From positions 2,835,330-2,899,329 of the forward strand of contig JAJEKV010000056.1 of the NCBI GenBank assembly GCA_021234155.1: a stretch of DNA of 64,000 nucleotides. The letters are read 5' to 3'. Below, in pieces: positions 58,021 through 64,000 of the stretch. The translations under genes were made by a program, and so were the position numbers. Every line of letters begins with the position of its first letter. Position 1 is the first letter of the stretch. The stretch is from Isoetes taiwanensis. Its lineage: Eukaryota; Streptophyta; Lycopodiopsida; Isoetales; Isoetaceae. The notes under the pieces are model-generated. The model ran no database searches and was not told where the DNA came from. It saw only the letters and a program-made list of their open reading frames with translations.

Positions 58021-58990
58021 GTGGGTTTTTATAGGAGGTTTAGGGGTACTCTTCGCATTTTCTCGGATTTAAAAGTTGGGAGAAATTTGATTGATGGGGT
58101 TAATGGATGTGGCTCCTTGGAGTTAAAAAATGCATCCTTTCCCAAATCTTTTACTCGTGTTTATCATCTAAAAATATTGATATTATTTTCTTTCAAGAGC
58201 ATAAATTGCATGTTGACAACTTCGAGAGGCTTATTATTAGCATCTTCTCTCTCAATTTTAAGTTTTAGGCTATTCATGCTAATAACAATTTTGCAAGATT
58301 GCTTGAAATAGTCTAGACATTTTAGAGATTCAGATGACGCATAAGTGGCAAATTCTTGGCATCATAATTGATAACAGTTTTGGTTTTGTGAATGCACATA
58401 CATATAACCAGTCTGATGAGAGATCTCCCATGTGAAACGAGTCACCAGGTCACAAGAACGCGCCGATGAATAGATAAAGGAATACTACGGCATGAGGACA
58501 TCATGCCCTTGGAGGATCAATCCTCTATGGCAAGAATCACGGCCTTTTTTGAGTTGTCATCCACCAGTTAAGGAGATTCCTCAAGCATCAGCAGCGATCT
58601 TGGGAGTAGGTACCCGCTATCTCCAAACGACAGTTTTGCCATTAATATTGGTCCAATGCCATTGTACCGTATATGTATGAAGCATAGACTTAGAAGCTAG
58701 AAAAGACATAGCATTTTCTTGTTTCCAGTCTCTGCTTTCAAGTGAGACCTTTTGTATCTCATCTTCATCATATCAAGGGATTCTCATTTTGTCAATGATT
58801 TTTCTCTTGTTCTCTTTTTTGTTCGTTGTGTTCATTGTTTCTTAACCCTTTGCAAAATCCTGTGTGGCACTCTATACTCAAGGTCTGCCTGTTTGATTGA
58901 AGGGTCCTCACTAAGAGCTATGTTGCATGTGATCCATAACCCCATCTAGATCCCAAATACTATTGCCACTGCCGGGTTTTAGTTTATTTT
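58021..58990. other. Intergenic DNA, no recognised gene
   Basis: A plus-strand frame at 57,994-58,311 is open for 105 codons but has no recognisable domain and reads partly out of LINE-B sequence. Nothing else was seen. Confidence 0.35.
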
Positions 58991-58999
58991 TTCCTCCTC

Positions 59000-59790
59000 T
59001 GAGATGTCTGTTCATGCTTTCACTGAGGAGCTTCTCAACTAAATTATTGCTCGTCTTGAATGCCAGCAATGTAGGGAAGCTAACGAGACCCTTTCATGGG
59101 AGACTATGATATTGAAGAAGGTTGGGCCCGCTCATATGATCAACCAGCTCTTCCTACACCTCAGGTTTCTTCACGCCCCCCGTCTCCACCATATTGTCAC
59201 AATCGCTCTCAACCACCTTCGCCTCATCTCACATCCATCCATGGGCAAACTATATAGTATTATCAAACTCTAGAAAGCACCTATATTCATATTCTCCCTC
59301 AACAGTCTCCACATCCTTCGCAACCCCTTCACTACATCGCGATATGGGCTTCTCTCAAGTTTCCTTTGGCCCCACTTATGTCAACGAGTTTCAAAATTCT
59401 CCATCTTTTCAACCACCTGCCAATGTTTAATGTTCAGCAACAACTTGAAGGTATCCAAGAGATACCAATCCAGAATTCAAGGATCCTATCTTCTCGACCC
59501 CTTCTTGCTTTCGTCTATGCTACCACACAATCACCCGCAGCTTTTGCTGGCCCTTTGCTTTCTCATCAGGCACCATATTTTGGTCATATACCTATTTCTA
59601 ATATTGCTATCTATGCTTCCGGAAATCCTACCATCCCTTCTGTACATGTTATTGTTCTCAATCTGAAATCACCCTATCCTATTTTGGTAGTGCTAAAGGC
59701 AAGCCTACTCAAGATCAAAGTCTGGAAGCACATATTGAAGAGTTTGAGGCTCAAACTATTCTAAATGGACATTCATAAACTCAGAATAAG
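59000..59790 (+). pseudogene. Possible retrotransposon gag remnant (Pro/Ser/His-rich)
   Basis: Plus-strand frames are rich in P, S, H, Q and Y (SRPPSPPYCHNRSQPPS, then HPSQPLHY). They end near 59,690-59,765 with, in one frame, KPTQDQSLEAHIEEFEAQTI and LNGHS, a pattern reminiscent of the start of a gypsy-type gag domain. Frames change several times and stops intervene. The assignment rests on composition and one weak motif. Confidence 0.25.
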
Positions 59791-60059
59791 TTCTATATTA
59801 TCTCATCCACAATGTGTGGAGCACCACATCAATGACTCGCGGCCAGCAAAAGTCATTGGAAGCCAAAGTTAACGAGAGATGAAAGTGGTGTTTCTTGCCC
59901 ATTATGGCTCTTTGCCTGATGATCAGTAAATCCTGAAGCTCATTTCATTATCATGCGTATCTTTCTAATCTTGCACTCCTTGGTGTATTGCATGTAAATA
60001 CTGGAGGCATTGCAATGGATCATTCAATATAGTATACGTGATACTTCAAGAATAACAAG

Positions 60060-61320
60060 TAGCACCTAATCGTGAATCCAGAAACTGAGGCATCAGGCAG
60101 CCAAGCCCAAGCCAATGATGGCACAGTCCCAGTAGCAGCTCACCACCCGGAGAGTCAAGACCAAGCAAGTGCATCGGTACTAGCACAGAACCCTCCAAGT
60201 GCATCAGTACCAGCACAACACCTGGAGTCCAGCCAACAAAGGCCTAAGTAAGAAGAGGGAGCCCAGTGAGAAATTAGCGAGGGTCAAGGCGGACTTGATA
60301 AATTGGCTATGCCCTCGAGTCTTGAGGATGTCAAGGGCTGAGATGGAGGAGCACTTGGGTATGGATGACCTCTGGACAGAATACCTGAGGGGTGTTGTGG
60401 ATGGGGCCAAGGGGCTTGCTATGGATGCCATCAAGGTAGAGAAACCTAACATGTCGGAGGACAACATACATGAATGGGTGGTTGGTAACATCCATTGAGT
60501 CATGGAAAACATGAAAGCAGAGCTGGCTAATCTAAGAAACCCCGTTATGTAAGAGCAGTTGAAGGATGCTGCAATAGTTTGAACCGAGCTGTGGAATATG
60601 AGGAAGGCCAGAAAAGATAACCCTGCTCCCCACGTTATTAAAAGAGCACTGGCCCCTCAGATGACGTACAACATCCGGGGGAGATCCAGATGGAGTGGGA
60701 ACAACGTCAGTTGGTAGATGCCAAGACCACATTGCTTGCCGGGGTCGATAACGACAACCTGGTGAACAAGAGATGGATAGGAGGTGGTCCGTATGGAGTA
60801 GTTTATAAATGCCAAATTCTAGGGTCCCGCTTTCTCAAGGACCAAGCCTACATTGTAGCGTAGATGATGTCAACCTGAAAGCAGATGATCTTGCCAAACA
60901 CTTGGACAAGAACATGTGTGAGCTCAACATTCAAATAAAGCATGGACCTCTTATATGTTGCATTGGCACGACGACTGGCAACTAAGGAGGGAAGCGACGT
61001 TGAGGCCTAATTATGCCTAATTGAAATTATGGCTCAGTGGCAGACTTGTTCAAAAGGCATGGAGATAATGCATTTGCCAACCATTCACGAAGGAAGATCA
61101 GGCTGGCGATCCCTGCACCTGAAGTTGATTTACAGAGACTAGAGTGGATCCGTCGCATAGAGTTGTTGATTGCCAAGAATGTAGGCAACTTGGTAGCGAG
61201 TTTTTTAAGTGGTCTGGTCAAACATCACAAGGAGGGTTTTGTGCATATGGATATCCATCCCAGAAATGTCCTGCTCCACATCCCGGAGATTCTTTGGTTG
61301 CACGTTCTTTGTGAATGTAT
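60060..61320 (+). pseudogene. Protein kinase relic
   Basis: In order on the plus strand: a helical N-terminal part (about 60,235-60,498, KLARVKADLINWLCPRVLRM and EHLGMDDLWTEYLRG), the glycine-rich ATP loop RWIGGGPYGVVYKCQILG (about 60,770), and the catalytic loop VHMDIHPRNVLLH (about 61,240), where HxD and the N at +5 are kept. The loop lysine region and the DFG segment are not intact, and at least three frame changes and several stops occur. The family is an Ser/Thr- or receptor-like kinase; the N-terminal domain is unknown to me. Confidence 0.6.
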
Positions 61321-61618
61321 ATATTGGGCAACCATGTTTTGGACACAAATTTGGGGGAAACATGTACCTTGGACGCTCGTATGGTGTGATTATATGGACA
61401 AATATAGAAGGTATTTGAACAACAAAGGCTTGTATTACACAATTTACTATGAATAAAAGTACGAATGTGCAATCATGTGTATTAATTTAACAACAGATTT
61501 GTATTGCATTTGCCCAAAAGTTTACCACCCAAAAGTTTGCTTTGAGTATGATATTCAACCAAAAATTTGTATTGCAGTTGACATTAAATCAAAATTTCGT
61601 CTGAATGTGACAGCGGAC

Positions 61619-62071
61619 TCAAATGTCATCATCGCCTCTGACGTCGAGCTCTAACCATCCTTTTCCCTTGCCTTTACCTCCAACCCTTCTCCTTCGTGCC
61701 TGAATAGGAGAGTCATTGTTCCTATTTATCCGCACCTCTTCGCGTGTGGCAATGATTTCCGTATCAACATCAGTCTCTATGTCCTCTAAGTCCACCTCTG
61801 CGTCCATTTCATTGTCAGTTGGATTCTCGCTAATGCTGCCGTCCGACTCTTCTGACAAGTTATCAACTTGCTCGTCATCCTCAAAATGAGTGGCCACAAT
61901 CTCTGGATCACGATGACCTGCTGTCACTGCCAGCCGCTCATCTTCGCTATCCTCGAAGTCATATTCCTCAACATCTGCGGCGGTTCCAAATGACACAAAA
62001 CTCATCTTCTTCAATGATCCCATCACCTCCTTGTCTGCATATTGATCCATGTTATGGTTAACTGGATCCAA
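61619..62071 (-). CDS. Acidic uncharacterised protein, 5'-truncated by a copia insertion
   Basis: An uninterrupted minus-strand frame of about 150 codons ends at 61619. It is strongly acidic through its middle (VEEYDFEDSEDERLAV, then DDEQVDNLSEESDGSISE, then MDAEVDLEDIETDVDTE) and basic near the end (QARRRRVGGKGKGKGW). The first ATG is at 62050, but the frame is open further upstream to the edge of the copia LTR at 62,081. The original protein may thus have been longer and cut by that insertion. No family is recognised; it might belong to an older transposon or be a nuclear protein. Confidence 0.4.
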   Translation of the reverse strand: MDPVNHNMDQYADKEVMGSLKKMSFVSFGTAADVEEYDFEDSEDERLAVTAGHRDPEIVATHFEDDEQVDNLSEESDGSISENPTDNEMDAEVDLEDIETDVDTEIIATREEVRINRNNDSPIQARRRRVGGKGKGKGWLELDVRGDDDI

Positions 62072-62080
62072 GGCATGGTC

Positions 62081-62317
62081 TGTTAGAATATTAAATGATT
62101 CCTTAAGTTATGCCAAGTAGAAGTTCTCGGTTCCTAAATTGTAGCAGTTGCCTAAATTACTCCTTGAGTTCAGCCTTGAATTATGAAGCATTGTGTACTT
62201 AAAGAAAATCTGATTCAATGAAATATTACCAAGTTCTTGAGTCATTTCCTCGTAAGATCAAGTGCTTTCTCGTTTGTTGTTACAAGTATTTTCTATAATC
62301 TGTATTAAATTGTTATA
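62081..62317 (+). mobile_element. Ty1/copia 5' LTR
   Basis: The LTR begins TGTTAGAATATTAAATG at 62081 and ends just before the primer-binding site at 62318, a length near 237 bp, short as in many copia elements. The expected final CA is not seen (the end reads TTGTTATA), so the end may be mutated or placed slightly differently. The 3' LTR lies beyond the window, so LTR identity and age cannot be judged. Confidence 0.6.
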
Positions 62318-62331
62318 GGTTATGGGCCCAC
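62318..62331 (+). promoter_or_regulatory. Copia primer-binding site, tRNA-iMet anticodon-arm type
   Basis: GGTTATGGGCCCAC is the reverse complement of GTGGGCCCATAACC, which is the anticodon stem-loop of plant initiator tRNA-Met as I recall it. Drosophila copia is known to prime from an internal half of the same tRNA. The usual plant 3'-end site (TGGTATCAGAGC) is absent. Confidence 0.65.
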
Positions 62332-62420
62332 TGGTGCTAAATCTGTAGTCTGCCTCAGTCGCAACAGTGCTCTGATTATTCCATTTCGTCAATATTTTCT
62401 TTGATCATTCTTCTGTCACC

Positions 62421-64000
62421 ATGGACTCTGCCGTTGCTACAAATGGGACCTTGAGCGCATATGAGTGGCGCTTGATCCCACGTTTTACTGGAAAGGATTT
62501 TCAGATATGGAAGTGGAAGATACAGATGATATTGGAAGACAAGGCGCTTTGGGAAGTCGTGTGTACCCCCAACCCTCCGAGAAGTGAAACTGTGGTCACT
62601 TCTGTGAATGCTGGCACGAATCCAGATGAGGAAGTCGTGCAAGTGATGCTGAATGCTTCAGCAAGGGATATGGATCGAGACTTTGCCGAGAAAGACCGGA
62701 AAGCTCGTCTAATCATGTGCGCAAGTCTTGATGAAACCCCAGCAAGACTTGTGAGAGGAGCTTCATCTGCATATGAAGTATGGAGAATCTTGATGAGTCA
62801 TTATGCCTCGGATTTAGCAGGAAATCGTCTGGCATTAAGAAAAAAATTGTATGGCCTTCAACTGAATGAAGGAGGAGATTTTGTGGAGCATATGTGCGCC
62901 ATGAAAGAATTGCTGGACGAACTGCAGTCCACAGGAATAGCCATGCAAGAAGAAGAAAAAGTTTGCATGCTATTAAACAGTTTGCCAGCATCCTTTGAAG
63001 GGATCGTGGTGAATATGGAGGGTAGATTATCTGATTACTCCTTTGAGAAGGCTCTAGAGAGGCTAAAAGCTGAGGTACTTCGGAAGCAACAAAGCAAGCA
63101 GCTGAATACTGAGACCCTCATGGTTGCAGAATCGAAGAAGACAATCCAAAAAAGGGGGAAGTTTGATAGAACCAAGGCCACTTGTTACAGATGTCAAAAG
63201 ACTGGACATCTGGCTAAGGATTGCGGAGCTCCTGCTCCAGTCAAAAGGGAAAATGTTCATCATGCAGATATAGCTGAGGAAGCAAAAGAAGAAGTTGCAA
63301 CTGAAGGGGGCTTCTTTGTCTGGGATGACTCACAAGCTGAAGAATATAGCTGCATGGCAATAGACGATGCATCTGATTGTATCACTGATACTTGGTACGT
63401 TGATTCAGGAGCTACCAGTCACATGACTCCAGTTAAGAAGCTGTTCTCAAATTATGTAGTTCTTGCACATCCAAAAAAGGTGAAGATGGGCGATCATCAT
63501 ATTCGATCGCTATTGGGACAGTCTTGTGAAAATTTTATGTGCAAATGCTACAAGGGAGATTCGAATGTCTTTGCATGTGCGGGGGCGCACAAAAATTTGA
63601 TATCCGTTAGTAGACTAACAGATCACGTTTTGGAGTAAGATTTTCAAATTCTCAATGTGATGTTCTTGATGTTTTGCTAACAAAGTGATGTTCACAAAGA
63701 CTAAGAAATGGAAATTTATATCAAATTATCCATGAAGGAGAATCTGCAAATGCAGTAGCTGAACCTCCAAGTGATGCATCCTTATGGCACTATAGGCTTG
63801 GTCACGCTGGAGTTGGGAAAATGCTAAGTTTGGCAAGACAAGGGTTTATGAAGTCAAACAAGGTACCTTCCAAACCTTGCAACGTCTGTTTGCAGACCAA
63901 GGTTACCAGAGCTTGCTTTCCGAAATCTGAATCTCATGCTTCAAAGAAATTGGCCCTAGTTCACACTGATCTTTGTGGCCAAATTGATCCACTTACACCA
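62421..64000 (+). mobile_element. Ty1/copia gag-pol, frameshifted, cut by the window end
   Basis: The frame 62421-63638 (405 codons) encodes the gag (UBN2-type) domain from MDSAVATNG, a CCHC knuckle CYRCQKTGHLAKDC (residues 255-268) and the protease site WYVDSGATSH (Asp 328). After NLISVSRLTDH a one-base shift near 63,630 puts the rest in another frame, which also has a TGA near 63,690. It continues with LWHYRLGHAGVGKML and CNVCLQTK (GAG-pre-integrase) and then the start of the integrase core LVHTDLCGQIDPLTP, where the window ends. Gag, protease and integrase order is that of Ty1/copia. It is damaged but still well recognisable. Confidence 0.9.

Noticed and set aside
59194-59764. Proline/serine-rich structural protein gene
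   Set aside because: Three overlapping frames share the same low-complexity DNA with stops between them, and the downstream piece looks like retrotransposon gag.

Overview
This is eukaryotic nuclear DNA from a land plant. It holds a 25-exon plant kinesin-4 gene, a decayed plant ABCB transporter, pieces of plant-type PPR, ANTH/AP180-like and TGD3-like genes, and nested plant transposons: hAT, Ty1/copia, a Ty3/gypsy chromovirus and two LINE families. The AT-rich, repeat-dominated sequence and the style of the PPR motifs suggest a seed-free plant, possibly a fern or lycophyte. That placement is inference only.

Layout. 1-5.7 kb: 3' end of a LINE with a zinc-knuckle reverse transcriptase (called LINE-B here), a 1.0-kb element bounded by TTAA, a small tandem repeat and gene-poor DNA. 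5.7-13.3 kb: the only convincingly intact host gene, a KIN-4 kinesin on +, whose 25 exons sum to an in-phase 1103-residue frame. 14.5-17.1 kb: a patchwork of direct repeats, hairpins, a 754-bp element with 27-bp terminal inverted repeats, a 64-bp near-perfect palindrome, and the 3' tail of a second LINE family (LINE-A). 19.2-20.0 kb: relics of hAT elements. 20.2-25.0 kb: an ABCB transporter pseudogene on -, with a far better preserved 3' half than 5' half. 25.2-36.7 kb: LINE-A copies, a foldback element, tandem repeats and little else. 37.8-38.2 kb: two exons of a TGD3-like chloroplast lipid-import ATPase. 38-45 kb: mostly empty. 45.3-51.4 kb: LINE-B, gypsy, DUF4283-like and LINE-A remnants. 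51.4-58.0 kb: a LINE-B copy split by a 5.5-kb hAT transposon. 59-61.5 kb: gag-like and protein-kinase relics. 61.6-64.0 kb: a truncated acidic ORF abutting a Ty1/copia element that runs off the window.

The most interesting locus is the hAT element at 51,567-57,064. It has 14-bp terminal inverted repeats and a perfect 8-bp target duplication (AGTAGGAC). It carries a nearly complete two-exon transposase broken by two in-frame stops. Also inside it are a second foldback element ending 23 bp from the transposase start codon, a PPR gene fragment and an ANTH-domain (clathrin-assembly-like) gene fragment. It therefore looks like a transposon that accumulated host gene pieces. It interrupts a LINE-B reading frame, and removing the insert plus one target copy makes that frame continuous again. 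Other notable features are LINE-A 3' ends finished by different microsatellites in different copies, a copia primer-binding site that appears to match the tRNA-iMet anticodon arm (half-tRNA priming, as in Drosophila copia), and two GC-AG introns in the kinesin gene.

All assignments come from reading motifs by eye. No database search was run, and exon boundaries are GT/GC-AG models checked only for phase.
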